NCBI RefSeq assembly: GCF_003989735.1
Contig: NZ_RZGQ01000001.1
Span: forward strand, 1 to 64,000
Direction: 5' to 3'
Source of the DNA: Legionella sp. km772
Lineage (GTDB): Bacteria; Pseudomonadota; Gammaproteobacteria; Legionellales; Legionellaceae
DNA length: 64,000 nucleotides
The notes under the pieces were generated by a model. That model was not told where the DNA came from, made no database searches, and worked only from the letters and a program-made list of their open reading frames with translations. Shown piece after piece: positions 35,242 through 44,797 of the stretch (position 1 is the stretch's first letter; every line of letters starts with the position of its first letter). The translations under genes were made by a program, and so were the position numbers.

Positions 35242-35660
35242 TACAAGCTCCGCTTTAAAAAGATGCAGCTAGAATTTTGCGTATAGCCCGTTCTCTCGAA
35301 ATCTACTATGTACCCCAATTTTTCATAGAACGCTTTGGCTCCCTGAAAGCTCATTGTGGCAACAGTTGCCATGGAACATCCTGACTTACGGCCATAATCA
35401 TGAACCGCTTCCATCAGTTGATGCCCCAAACCATTCTTACGATGAGCCGGATGTACCCACAATTGATCGGTATAAATGCTGCCGAAAATCACACTCCCGT
35501 TGCAGCCTGCAATGATTTGGTTCTTCTCATCTCTCATAAAGAATGCGAAAGGATGAGCTTCACCGAATTCAGGTGTTTCTTGATTAATTTTCTGGGTTAA
35601 AAAATCAATGTCTGCACTTGCTGGAGTAGATGTATATTGAATATTTACTGAAGATTTCAT
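35241..35660 (-). CDS. GNAT acetyltransferase
   Basis: 139 residues, single GNAT domain: DQLWVHPAHRKNGLGHQLMEAVHDYG (motif A) and GAKAFYEKLGYIVDFERTGY (motif B). Short and typical of small-molecule acetyltransferases. It overlaps the exporter gene upstream (ATGA) and abuts the triple-fusion gene downstream (TAATG). Confidence 0.88.
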   Translation of the reverse strand: MKSSVNIQYTSTPASADIDFLTQKINQETPEFGEAHPFAFFMRDEKNQIIAGCNGSVIFGSIYTDQLWVHPAHRKNGLGHQLMEAVHDYGRKSGCSMATVATMSFQGAKAFYEKLGYIVDFERTGYTQNSSCIFLKRSL

Positions 35661-37411
35661 GCTTCATCCTCCGTTTTTTCATCACCCAAAAAGCCACCGA
35701 CTTGTGCGTCCCACAAGTGCTTATAAAGCCCACCTTTTGCAAGAAGTTCATTATGGGTTCCATCCTCTACGATCTTGCCTTTATCAAAAACCAAAATGCG
35801 ATCCATATGAAGTAAGGTTGATAAGCGGTGGGCAATGACGATTGTGGTTTTGTTTTGCATCAACTCCCATAAGGATGCTTGGATCAAGCTTTCCGTCACA
35901 GAATCAAGTTGGCTCGTTGCTTCATCAAGGATAAGGATTGGTGCGTTTTTGAGAATTGCTCTGGCAATCGCAATGCGTTGACGCTGTCCACCGGAAAGTT
36001 TAACGCCTCTTTCGCCAACAAGTGAGTCATAACCTTGGGGTAATGTGGAGATAAACTCATGAGCGTGGGCTTTTTTAGCAGCTTCAATTACTTCTTCATC
36101 AGTGCTATCTGCTCGGCCGTAACGAATATTTTCCATCAAACTTCTGTGAAACAATGATGGATCTTGTGGAATCATAGCGATATTTTCTCGTAAACTATCT
36201 TGGGTTACATCCCTAATATCCTGCCCATCGATTAAAATAGCGCCATCTGTTACGTCGTAAAGCCTGAGAATCAAATTGACGAAAGTAGACTTGCCGCCTC
36301 CTGAATAACCAACAAGGCCAACTTTTTGACCGGCTGTAATTTCGATAGATTTATTCTGGAAAAGTGGTTCAGTGCCTTTGTAATGGAATTTGACTTGATC
36401 AAAGGTTATTTTTCCTTGTATGCAATTTAAAGTGCTAGCGTTTGGTTTATCTGTATGCGTAATTTCGCTTGTTTCTAGCAAAGCTATCGCTTGATCCACT
36501 GCTCCCCAATTAGCTATAAAATCTCTGAGCATATGAGAGAGTTGATAAAGAGTATTAATGATGTTGAAGTTGGTCATAATAACCAGCGCAAAATCACCCG
36601 GACTAACAACCCCTTTTTGATAACCAAATATTAGTGCACTTAGGAAAGCAAGTGCGTAAAGCGACGTGAGAATCCCAAGAAAACCATACAACCAGGTGTG
36701 ATAAAAACCGCCTTTTTCAGCTATATCAACAAAAGGTTTTTGCAGTTTGAAAAATCGCCCTTGTTCAAAAGTTCTGGCGGCAAAAAGTTTCACGCTCATC
36801 ATATTGCCAAGATAGTCTGCAGCGAGCCCGATTATTTTAGACTTTTCCTCAGCATATTCTTTATTGAGCCGCATGCTTTTTTTCATGGAAACCATGGTAA
36901 TCACAAAAAATAATAGAACCCAAGCCCCCATACTCAGTGCAAAAATAGGTGCAACTGAGGCAAGCAGCCCTAATGAGATCAGTATTAACAGTATGAAATA
37001 CATAAAGGGGTTAATGATCGTGAAGATCAGATGCGGCAAGTGTTGAAATGCATCATTTATTTTTGATGTCAAAGAGCCAGAAAGCTGATTTTGAAAAAAG
37101 CTATACGGATATTCATATAGCTTTGTCATAAAGTGTTCCGCTACATTTAATCGAAACTTGGCTGTATATTTTGTGATGCAATAGTCGCTCATCGTCCATA
37201 CACTCACCAACATGAATTGAAGTAAGGCATAGAATGTAAATACAACCCATAGATTTCCTTGCTCAGCTCCCGAGACAATATCAATAAACAGCTTAACTAA
37301 AAGCGGCTTTAAGGTATTATCAACGGTGATCAAGCACATCGCTAAAAAAATGCCAAACACATACTTTTTATAGGGACCTATATTTGCGATGATGAATTTA
37401 AGTACGCGCAT
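35657..37411 (-). CDS. ABC exporter, fused permease-ATPase
   Basis: About 584 residues from the ATG at 37411, eight bases after the SDR stop; the frame extends 16 codons into the SDR gene. Six membrane segments are followed by an ATPase domain with GYSGGGKST, LSGGQRQR and ILILDEATSQLD. Paralogue of the exporter at 420-2219. Within an antibiotic-modification operon it may export modified or intact drug. Confidence 0.92.
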   Translation of the reverse strand: MRVLKFIIANIGPYKKYVFGIFLAMCLITVDNTLKPLLVKLFIDIVSGAEQGNLWVVFTFYALLQFMLVSVWTMSDYCITKYTAKFRLNVAEHFMTKLYEYPYSFFQNQLSGSLTSKINDAFQHLPHLIFTIINPFMYFILLILISLGLLASVAPIFALSMGAWVLLFFVITMVSMKKSMRLNKEYAEEKSKIIGLAADYLGNMMSVKLFAARTFEQGRFFKLQKPFVDIAEKGGFYHTWLYGFLGILTSLYALAFLSALIFGYQKGVVSPGDFALVIMTNFNIINTLYQLSHMLRDFIANWGAVDQAIALLETSEITHTDKPNASTLNCIQGKITFDQVKFHYKGTEPLFQNKSIEITAGQKVGLVGYSGGGKSTFVNLILRLYDVTDGAILIDGQDIRDVTQDSLRENIAMIPQDPSLFHRSLMENIRYGRADSTDEEVIEAAKKAHAHEFISTLPQGYDSLVGERGVKLSGGQRQRIAIARAILKNAPILILDEATSQLDSVTESLIQASLWELMQNKTTIVIAHRLSTLLHMDRILVFDKGKIVEDGTHNELLAKGGLYKHLWDAQVGGFLGDEKTEDEA

Positions 37412-37418
37412 GAAATTA

Positions 37419-38192
37419 TTATGACCCCCAGGATGTTCCAAAAGATTTGCCACCATCAACGGTAATGCATGCTCCTGTTATATAAGACGAATGCGCATTT
37501 GATGCGAGCAACAACAACGCGCCATCTAAATCTTTTGGTGTTGCAACAAAACCCATAGGAATCTGCTTAGCAAACTCTTGTCGTTGTTGATCAGTACCCA
37601 ATTTGTGATCTGTCATAGGAGTATGAAAAAGACCGGGGGCTATAGAATTGATTCTGATTTTATGCCTTGATAACTCGGTCACCAAAGATTTTGCCATATG
37701 AATCACAGCCGCCTTAGAGGTTGCATAAGCGGTTGCTTCCTTATAAGGAAAGGCATCTCCGTTAATGCTGGCAATATTAATAATTGATCCATGAATGCCA
37801 TGGTTTTTCATGTGGTTTGCCACTGCCTTAGTGACGTACCACACGCCCATCAGGTTCGTTTGGATAATGGACTCAAAATTATCATTATCATCTTCTTCAA
37901 AAATAGGAGTAAGAATAGCAATTCCGGCATTATTAACGCAGATGTCGATCTTCTCACTATCCTTTTCTAACTCAGCAAAGCAACTTTTTACAGATTGTTT
38001 GTCCGACACATCCATTTGAATGGCCTTCGCGTTATTAAGCTCAGCAGCCAATTCGTTCAACTTATCAATCTTGCGAGCGGCCAAGATCACACGTGCCCCT
38101 GCACCAGATAGAGAGCGGGCAAATTGCTCCCCAAGACCACTGGAAGCCCCGGTGATTAATGCTGTTTTACCTTTTAGATCAAATAGTTGCAT
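37419..38192 (-). CDS. Short-chain dehydrogenase/reductase
   Basis: About 257 residues with the classical SDR signature: TGASSGLGEQ (NAD(P) binding), NNAG, Ser in INIASINGD, and YATSK (YxxxK). The ATG at 38192 has GGCGGA upstream; a TTG at 38216 is rejected. First gene of the minus-strand block, directly across the divergent region from marR. Substrate unknown. Confidence 0.92.
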   Translation of the reverse strand: MQLFDLKGKTALITGASSGLGEQFARSLSGAGARVILAARKIDKLNELAAELNNAKAIQMDVSDKQSVKSCFAELEKDSEKIDICVNNAGIAILTPIFEEDDNDNFESIIQTNLMGVWYVTKAVANHMKNHGIHGSIINIASINGDAFPYKEATAYATSKAAVIHMAKSLVTELSRHKIRINSIAPGLFHTPMTDHKLGTDQQRQEFAKQIPMGFVATPKDLDGALLLLASNAHSSYITGACITVDGGKSFGTSWGS

Positions 38193-38338
38193 GTTCAATT
38201 TTCCGCCAGATGACAAAATTATGAGATTCCTACAGCTTTATCTTGACATAAAACTATATTTTGTGCAACTATAATATGTATAATGATGTTATGATTAAGC
38301 TCTTTTTTAAAAACAACCCATTTTATGGAGAGAAATAC
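38193..38338. promoter_or_regulatory. Divergent promoter region of the two modification blocks
   Basis: 146 bases between the SDR start (minus) and the marR start (plus). It contains TTGACA at 38243-38248 and TATAAT-like boxes at 38270-38275 and 38279-38284 in an AT-rich stretch. The spacing from TTGACA to the first box is 21 bases, not canonical. The region is the natural site for MarR autoregulation, but no clean palindrome was found. Confidence 0.5.
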
Positions 38339-38809
38339 ATGTCAGATAACGCCACAAAAGACTACCCAATCCCTGTGCTAGAGGGCCCAAGTTTTACTTT
38401 TGCTCAGGCCTATTTTACGTGGAAGCGCATCACAGACAGGGCTCTGGAGGCTGTTGGCCTAACGCATACGCAGTATGTCTTTATGGGGACGCTATTTGAG
38501 CTAGAAAAGCATCAAGACAAGGCAACACAAAATGATTTGGCGAGGCTCACCAATTCCGATGTCACCATGACATCGCAAATCCTTCGTACTCTACAAAAAC
38601 GAGGGCTTGTTTGTCGCGCGCAAATAGAAGGTGATGAGCGGGCAAAATACTCGAGCCTATCACCTGCTGGTAAGAAGCTCGTCAAAAAAGCGGCTGAAAT
38701 TATGAAAACAAATGAGAAGGAGTATTTTGCTCCAGTAGAAAAAGATATGGAGCAATTTTTAACTTACCTGAAGGTCTTAACACGCGTCAAAGAGATTAAC
38801 CTGCTATGA
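38339..38809 (+). CDS. MarR-family regulator
   Basis: 156 residues from the ATG at 38339, which has GGAGAG six bases upstream; the longer frame from 38261 lies in the promoter region. The winged helix is visible: ATQNDLARLTNSDVTMTSQILRTLQKRGLVCRAQIEGDERAKYSSLSPAGKKL. MarR proteins repress divergent promoters and release on binding phenolic or antibiotic ligands. It overlaps the next gene by ATGA and so is co-expressed with the plus-strand block. Confidence 0.92.
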   Translation: MSDNATKDYPIPVLEGPSFTFAQAYFTWKRITDRALEAVGLTHTQYVFMGTLFELEKHQDKATQNDLARLTNSDVTMTSQILRTLQKRGLVCRAQIEGDERAKYSSLSPAGKKLVKKAAEIMKTNEKEYFAPVEKDMEQFLTYLKVLTRVKEINLL

Positions 38810-40422
38810 AAATCACTTTTGTTCCCTTAGCTGAATCACATTTTCCTTTACTGCTAAAGTGGCTGGAGACGCCGCACGTCAAAAACTGGTGGGATCAGGA
38901 TGTGACGTATACGCTGGATTTGGTGAAAGAGAAATTTGGTAAACACATCCATGGCCTTGCTCTTTCAAAAAATTCAAACCATAAAACATATGCTTACATC
39001 ATCTGCGCTAACAAAGAAATGATAGGTTACATACAGGCTTATAATGCTCATGACTTCGCTCAAGAAAATGGCCTAAATTTAAACGCTATTTCTGGCTCTG
39101 TATGCGGTGTAGATTTATTTATCGGAGAGCAACCGTTCTTACACAAAGGATGCGGAGTGAGAATTTTAAATGAATTTGAAGAACAGATATTAGCTCCACA
39201 TTTTGATTGGTGCCTAATTGATCCAGCAAAAGATAATCTAACCGCAGTTAAAGCCTTTACAAAAGCTGGGTTTAAAATATTTGAGCAATTTCAAACAGAA
39301 TCTACTGCTTGGATGTTAAAGGATTTATCCTCAAGAAATGACCCGTTACCAACCATCCAAAAACTTATTAAAGAACGCTACGTGCAGGCTAAAGCTATCT
39401 TCTGGGCAGGATCAGTTTCAGAGGGTCGAGGAACAAGTGCATCTGATTTGGATCTTATTATTGTTTTTGAAGAAGTAGCCCACGCTTATCGAGAAGCCTT
39501 TATTTACGACGGTTGGCCAATTGATGCATTTATTCATGATCTTAATACCTTGCGGTATTTTTTTGAAGAATCAAGGACAGGAAATGGCATCTCTGGCCTC
39601 TGCCATATGATCTTGAATGGACGTGAGGTAACCAACCCCAGCACTTTTTCAAAAAATATTAAAATACTTGCGCAAGAAGTTTTGAATGCAGGGCCAGCTA
39701 TTTGGGACCAAGAACAAATCAACAAAGAACGATTTTTAATTACCGATGTTTTGGATGATATTAAATATCCAACCGGGCGCGATGAGCAGATTGCATCCGC
39801 AGCATGGTTACTTGAAGCTCTGGGGCAATTTTATTTTAGAAGCCAAAATAAGTGGTGCGCCAGCGGTAAATCAATTATCCGTTATCTTAAAAGCGACAAT
39901 CCCGATCTTGCTTTAGAATTCATGCAAGCCTTTCAAGGCCTTTTCCAAACGAGTAATTCTGCTGCATTAGAATTATTAGTAAAGAAAATTCTAGACCCTT
40001 ATGGTGGATTATTTTGGAATGGATTCAGGTCAGATGCCCCAAAAGAATCAAGGATAAACGAGGCTGGCATCTTGCCAAAATCGATTGAAGCGTTAGAGCG
40101 GTCCCTTTTAGACTCTTCTGTCAGACAATCCACCGAGCAATTAAATAAACTAATCGCAGATGATTTTCTTGAGTTTGGAAGCTCCGGCAAGGTCTACAAC
40201 AAGCATGATTGTATCAAACCAGATGAATACCCAAGAAAATTTGTGGTCAGCGACTTCAAGATTAAGGAATTATCCAAGGACGTGACGCTAGCAACATACA
40301 AAACAACAGAAGATGGCATTGCTTCGCTGCGATCTTCAATTTGGCAGCGATATGGTGATGAGTGGAAAATGATATTTCATCAAGGCACAAAATGTAAGGT
40401 TCAAAATGGGCACGAAGAATAA
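38806..40422 (+). CDS. Triple fusion: AAC(6')-like GNAT + nucleotidyltransferase + DUF4440/SnoaL-like
   Basis: 538 residues. Residues 1-180 follow AAC(6')-type acetyltransferases (LLKWLETPHVKNWW, GVDLFIGEQPFLHKGCGVRIL, NLTAVKAFTKAGF). Residues 185-420 contain a Pol-beta-type nucleotidyltransferase, WAGSVSEGRGTSASDLDLIIVFEE (GS..SDLDL), like ANT enzymes. The last ~110 residues look like a DUF4440/NTF2-like domain (LIADDFLEFGSSGKVYNK, SSIWQRYGDEWKMIFHQGT). It is a candidate bifunctional aminoglycoside acetyl- and adenylyltransferase. Confidence 0.85.
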   Translation: MKITFVPLAESHFPLLLKWLETPHVKNWWDQDVTYTLDLVKEKFGKHIHGLALSKNSNHKTYAYIICANKEMIGYIQAYNAHDFAQENGLNLNAISGSVCGVDLFIGEQPFLHKGCGVRILNEFEEQILAPHFDWCLIDPAKDNLTAVKAFTKAGFKIFEQFQTESTAWMLKDLSSRNDPLPTIQKLIKERYVQAKAIFWAGSVSEGRGTSASDLDLIIVFEEVAHAYREAFIYDGWPIDAFIHDLNTLRYFFEESRTGNGISGLCHMILNGREVTNPSTFSKNIKILAQEVLNAGPAIWDQEQINKERFLITDVLDDIKYPTGRDEQIASAAWLLEALGQFYFRSQNKWCASGKSIIRYLKSDNPDLALEFMQAFQGLFQTSNSAALELLVKKILDPYGGLFWNGFRSDAPKESRINEAGILPKSIEALERSLLDSSVRQSTEQLNKLIADDFLEFGSSGKVYNKHDCIKPDEYPRKFVVSDFKIKELSKDVTLATYKTTEDGIASLRSSIWQRYGDEWKMIFHQGTKCKVQNGHEE

Positions 40423-40870
40423 TATCCATGTTTTGAGTCGAGGCGTGATAATAGATCAAGACCATATTTTGCTTTGCAAAACACTTGACCTGCCAATCAG
40501 TTTTTATTTTCTTCCAGGGGGTCATGTTGAGCATGGGGAATCGATTGAAAGATCGCTTTTTCGTGAATTAATGGAAGAAACTGGAGCTCATTGCAAGATC
40601 AAGAGATTTTTAGGATGTCTAGAATACAGCTTCGAACCTGGTCATAGCAGTATCTGTCACAACCATGAATATAATTTTATTTTTGAGGCTGAATCAGCAT
40701 CTTTGAAAAGCAATCATAAAATTCCCCAGCTTGAAAAGCATATTGAATTAATCTGGGTTCCCTTGCATCAATTATCTGAGATTGATTTTAGAGCCGAGCC
40801 CTTGAGAGAACTCGTGCCTCAGTGGCTGAAAACTGCGGCTTCAGATGTATTTAGGAGCGTGATGATATGA
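40406..40870 (+). CDS. NUDIX hydrolase
   Basis: 154 residues with a full Nudix box, GGHVEHGESIERSLFRELMEETG (Gx5Ex7REUxEExG). AAGG precedes the ATG; the gene overlaps the previous stop by 17 bases and the next start by ATGA. NUDIX enzymes hydrolyse nucleoside diphosphate derivatives. Here the substrate could be a nucleotidylated compound or an ordinary damaged nucleotide. Confidence 0.92.
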   Translation: MGTKNNIHVLSRGVIIDQDHILLCKTLDLPISFYFLPGGHVEHGESIERSLFRELMEETGAHCKIKRFLGCLEYSFEPGHSSICHNHEYNFIFEAESASLKSNHKIPQLEKHIELIWVPLHQLSEIDFRAEPLRELVPQWLKTAASDVFRSVMI

Positions 40871-41427
40871 CACAACCAAGAACCATCATCTATTTAACCG
40901 GCAAACCCGGAGTTGGAAAATACACCATCGCTAAGGAGCTGGCTGCAAATCATGGTTTTATCGTGTGCGATAATCAACTGATCAATAATCCTATTTTTGA
41001 GCTATTGCAATATGACGGATATGCCAAGATACCTGATTTTGCTTGGGAAGCGATTGGGAATATTAGAAGATGCGTTTTGACGTTTTTAGCCAAAGAAATC
41101 CATAACAGTTATGTTCTGACAAACAACTTATACGAAGATGCAGGCGATAAAGTCTGTTATGCAGAAGTGGTTTATATGGCAGAAGCAAGAGGCTCAATAT
41201 TTGTGCCTGTCAGGCTTTTGATTGATCATGATGAACATTTACGACGGGTTGTGGACCCAAAGAGGCGTAATCGATGGAAATCAATTGATCCGCAAGATGT
41301 GCACGATGAAACCCCACTTCTTTCCATCTCCCACCCTAATTTATTTTCGCTAAATGTTAGCAATTTAAGCCCGGAAGATGCAGCAGAAGCGATTATGAAT
41401 CATATAAAAATACTAAGTCAGGGGTGA
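40867..41427 (+). CDS. P-loop kinase-like protein (chloramphenicol phosphotransferase-like)
   Basis: 186 residues with Walker A YLTGKPGVGKYT near the start, followed by a short kinase-like core (FVPVRLLIDHDEHLRRVVDPKRR, an arginine-rich lid-like segment). The architecture resembles small AAA/CPT-type kinases; the exact substrate is not evident. Coupled to neighbours by overlapping stop/start codons. Confidence 0.7.
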   Translation: MTQPRTIIYLTGKPGVGKYTIAKELAANHGFIVCDNQLINNPIFELLQYDGYAKIPDFAWEAIGNIRRCVLTFLAKEIHNSYVLTNNLYEDAGDKVCYAEVVYMAEARGSIFVPVRLLIDHDEHLRRVVDPKRRNRWKSIDPQDVHDETPLLSISHPNLFSLNVSNLSPEDAAEAIMNHIKILSQG

Positions 41428-41429
41428 AT

Positions 41430-42212
41430 ATGAAAACACTTAAACATACAACTGCAAAAGCCTCTTATTACAACACAAGGGCTGAGTGCTATGATGAATT
41501 TAATGAAAATAATTCGAAGGCCATCAATGCTCTTTTAGAGAAAATATTAAAAGAGAATCAGGTTGCTACCGTTTTTGATCTTACTTGCGGTACCGGCTCT
41601 CAAGTCTTTTGGCTCGTCGAGGCAGGCTTTGAAATCGTAGGCAGCGACATTAGCCGGAGCATGCTCAAAATTGCTAAACAAAAAGCGAAACTTAAGCAGT
41701 TGAAAATTAAATTCTTACAAGGAGATTGCCGCACTGTGCACGCAGGCCAGTTCGATGCTGCGATTACCATATTTAATGCAATTGGCCATTTGACTCGAGA
41801 AGACTTCAAACTCACCATCCAAAATATCAATAGTAATTTGCATCCGGGTGGCTTGTATATTTTCGACATATTTAACTTAGATTATCTGAAAGCCGGTAAT
41901 AACATCACAAAATTAACCGGAGATTGGATGGCTGCCACCGATGGTCAGAAATTCAGAGAAATCCAATTTAGCACTATCTCTGATGACGGCATTTTAGCAT
42001 CCTATAGTACCTATGTTTATCAAGATGGAAATGAGAGTCCGACAAAAGTATCAAAAGGTTATGAAAACACCCTACAGGTTTACAGTAGCGCTGAGTTGCA
42101 AAACATCTTAAAGGAAAATGGGTTTGTTATATTAGCTCAAACCGACATAAATGGCGAAGCGTTTTCAAAAGAGGCTTCTGAGCGAATATTAACAGTTGCC
42201 AAGAAGGTATAA
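41430..42212 (+). CDS. Class I SAM-dependent methyltransferase
   Basis: About 260 residues: motif I VFDLTCGTGSQVFWL, acidic motif II GSDISRSM, then FDAAITIFNAIGHL and HPGGLYIFDIF. The ATG at 41430 has AGGGG upstream; a GTG two codons earlier is possible. A small-molecule methyltransferase; nothing suggests rRNA specificity. Confidence 0.9.
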   Translation: MKTLKHTTAKASYYNTRAECYDEFNENNSKAINALLEKILKENQVATVFDLTCGTGSQVFWLVEAGFEIVGSDISRSMLKIAKQKAKLKQLKIKFLQGDCRTVHAGQFDAAITIFNAIGHLTREDFKLTIQNINSNLHPGGLYIFDIFNLDYLKAGNNITKLTGDWMAATDGQKFREIQFSTISDDGILASYSTYVYQDGNESPTKVSKGYENTLQVYSSAELQNILKENGFVILAQTDINGEAFSKEASERILTVAKKV

Positions 42213-42216
42213 TGCT

Positions 42217-42678
42217 ATGAATAATTTTACTCACAGAAAAGCAAGAATTGCTGATTTACCCCATATTATAGAGCTGCTCTTAGAAGATGAACTCGGGGCT
42301 ACAAGAGAATCCAAATCAGCTGCGGTGCACGAAAACTACATCAAAGCCTTTCATAAAATTGATTCTGATCCAAATCAATATTTAATGGTCGTAGAAAGTG
42401 GTTATGAAATTATAGGAACTTGCCACCTCACCATTATGCCGTCACTCACCTTTATTGGCAGCACCCGTATGCAAATAGAAGCTGTCAGGGTGGCCGGGAA
42501 ATATAGAGGTCAGAAAATAGGATCTTGGATGTGTAGTCAAGCGATTTCTTATGCAAAGGAAAATGATGTTTCTATTGTCCAGCTCACCACAAATAAAAAG
42601 CGGCCAAAAGCAAAACATTTTTATGAAAAACTTGGTTTTGAGGCAAGTCATGAAGGTATGAAATTATATTTGGAGTAA
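42217..42678 (+). CDS. GNAT acetyltransferase
   Basis: About 153 residues with IEAVRVAGKYRGQKIGSWMCSQA (motif A, Q-K-I-G) and LTTNKKRPKAKHFYEKLGFEAS (motif B). The start at 42217 lies four bases after the methyltransferase stop, with AGAAGG upstream. Single-domain antibiotic- or amine-acetyltransferase type. Confidence 0.9.
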   Translation: MNNFTHRKARIADLPHIIELLLEDELGATRESKSAAVHENYIKAFHKIDSDPNQYLMVVESGYEIIGTCHLTIMPSLTFIGSTRMQIEAVRVAGKYRGQKIGSWMCSQAISYAKENDVSIVQLTTNKKRPKAKHFYEKLGFEASHEGMKLYLE

Positions 42679-42683
42679 GTGGC

Positions 42684-43802
42684 ATGAGCATTAATTTTGA
42701 AAAAGCCAATGTAAGTCACGTTGATGTTATTTTTGGCTGGCTTGCAGAGCCTTTTGTTCAGGAGTTTTGGGATAATACGCAAGGCCATAAAGACGATATT
42801 TTAAATTTTGTTAATGGCAGAAAAGAGCCTTCTAATTATTGTGACGGCAAGTATGTTTATTGGATAGCAAACTGCGATGGTCATCCATTCGCAATGCTAA
42901 TGACTATCGAAGAAACAGCTGAAGACCACATCGATGATATTAAATTAAATCACCTTTCAAAAACCGGTAATACGTATGGCATCGATTACATGATTGGGGA
43001 TAAAGATTATTTTGGCAAAGGCTATGGGGCCAAGACCTTATCGGAATTTCTTGATTTCTTCAGAGGAGAATTCGACGCATCAGCTGATACGTTTATAATT
43101 GATCCAGCAGCAGAGAATCCTAGAGCAAAGCATGTCTATATGAAGGCCGGCTTTGAACATATTACTGATTTCATGATGAGTGGAAATTGTAGTGGTAGCG
43201 GTAAATTGCATCACTTGCTCATCAAAAAACTTAAGCCCATCGTCGCTGCGATAGGTGATCTCAATGGAACACAACTAACAGGAGAAAGCTTGTTGTGCCA
43301 AACTCTGCGTATGGAATATGCCGAAGATATCTGTAAAAACTTTACTGCCAAAATCACAAAGTGGATGTGGCCAAGCGCTCCTAAAACGCAGACGCAAATC
43401 AATCAACACATTTTAGAGCAACAACAAGCAATGTCGAAAGGAGAAGAATTAGCATTGCTTGTTTTGAAAAAAGAATCGCTCGAGTTTCTAGGATACATTG
43501 CGCTACATGAGTTAAACACGACAACGCCAGAAATGGGGATTTGGCTTAAAGAGGAAGCTCACGGTCAAGGTTATGGATTCGAAGCATTGTCACTATTAAA
43601 AAAATGGGCTGACAAAAATCTATCATTTGATTACTTAAAATATCCTGTCGAAAAAAATAACCTTGCTAGCAGAGCTCTTGCAGAAAAATTGGGAGGGAAA
43701 GTTGAGGGTGAATATATTAAGAAAAGTGAATCTGGCCAAGTATTAGACGAGGTTGAGTATCGATTTTATAAACTTGGCGATTTTATGGATAGTATTGTAT
43801 GA
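42684..43802 (+). CDS. Tandem GNAT: AAC(6')-like + RimJ/L-like
   Basis: 372 residues. Residues 1-180 resemble AAC(6') enzymes (IFGWLAEPFVQEFWD, GIDYMIGDKDYFGKGYGAKTL, NPRAKHVYMKAGF). Residues 190-370 resemble RimJ/RimL-type acetyltransferases (MGIWLKEEAHGQGYGFEAL, NLASRALAEKLGG). GGAG precedes the ATG. A two-step or dual-specificity modifier is possible. Confidence 0.87.
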   Translation: MSINFEKANVSHVDVIFGWLAEPFVQEFWDNTQGHKDDILNFVNGRKEPSNYCDGKYVYWIANCDGHPFAMLMTIEETAEDHIDDIKLNHLSKTGNTYGIDYMIGDKDYFGKGYGAKTLSEFLDFFRGEFDASADTFIIDPAAENPRAKHVYMKAGFEHITDFMMSGNCSGSGKLHHLLIKKLKPIVAAIGDLNGTQLTGESLLCQTLRMEYAEDICKNFTAKITKWMWPSAPKTQTQINQHILEQQQAMSKGEELALLVLKKESLEFLGYIALHELNTTTPEMGIWLKEEAHGQGYGFEALSLLKKWADKNLSFDYLKYPVEKNNLASRALAEKLGGKVEGEYIKKSESGQVLDEVEYRFYKLGDFMDSIV

Positions 43803-44797
43803 ACCTCAATCACCTTAAATTTTTAACTAAGCATTTTAATTTGGGAACTTATTCACGAAATCCTGAAAGAATTTACGGCGGCTTGCTTCACCTCATGTGG
43901 CGTCTTGATACAGATAAAGGCTCCTATGCGATTAAGCAGCTATCTAAAGATATTGATTTGCAAAATGAGCACGTCATTAAAAATTATGAATTGAGCGAGC
44001 AAATAGCTTCTAGTTTTATAGCTCAAAATATCCCTGGGGTATGCGCTCTCTCGCAATCTGATAAACATCTTTTAATTACAGATGGATATGGCTACCTTGT
44101 GTATCCTTGGGTTAACGCGAATGCTTTAGAGAAAGATGAAATTCACGAAGGTCAAGCATTAATCATTGCCCGAATACTTGCAAAAATGCATTTAATAAAT
44201 CTCTGTTTTGAAGGTATCGATGAACCTGAATTTGATATTCATAATAACAAACACATTACAAACTTAATCAAGCAGTCAACTCAAATGCGGCTTCCATTTG
44301 CTGACATTTTAAATTCCCATTTATCTACCCTTCTCGAAATTAATGAAAATTATTTGGGTTCAATTGAAATTCTTAAAAAACATACAGTCGTTGGGCATGG
44401 TGACTTAGATCAAAAAAATATTTTGTGGACTGAGAACAAGGAACCTCTATTAATTGATTGGGAATCGGCCCGTAAACTAAACCCCACATATGAAATTGTA
44501 AATGCTGCGTTAGATTGGTCGGGTGTGACAACCAATCTCAAGATCAATGTGTTCCATAAAATGCTTAAATCTTATTCGGAGTCCGGAGGTTTAATTGAAA
44601 AACGCATAATTGAAGCGGCGTTTTATGGGGTTATGGGAAATTGGATTAACTGGATGGTTTACAATATTAATCGGTCTATCAATCAAAGAGAACTTGAGCA
44701 AAAAAATATTGGGATAGAACAAGTCATGCAAGTATTACCAACAATTTTAAGAGTAAAAACTTTGATGCCAGAATTAATAAGTGAGATAGCGTCATGA
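43799..44797 (+). CDS. APH/choline-kinase-like phosphotransferase
   Basis: 332 residues with the kinase-like APH fold: YAIKQLSK (ATP Lys), HTVVGHGDLDQKNILW (catalytic Brenner motif) and PLLIDWESARKLNP (metal Asp). It resembles both aminoglycoside kinases and homoserine/choline kinases, so the substrate is open. Coupled by ATGA to both neighbours. Confidence 0.87.
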   Translation: MNLNHLKFLTKHFNLGTYSRNPERIYGGLLHLMWRLDTDKGSYAIKQLSKDIDLQNEHVIKNYELSEQIASSFIAQNIPGVCALSQSDKHLLITDGYGYLVYPWVNANALEKDEIHEGQALIIARILAKMHLINLCFEGIDEPEFDIHNNKHITNLIKQSTQMRLPFADILNSHLSTLLEINENYLGSIEILKKHTVVGHGDLDQKNILWTENKEPLLIDWESARKLNPTYEIVNAALDWSGVTTNLKINVFHKMLKSYSESGGLIEKRIIEAAFYGVMGNWINWMVYNINRSINQRELEQKNIGIEQVMQVLPTILRVKTLMPELISEIAS

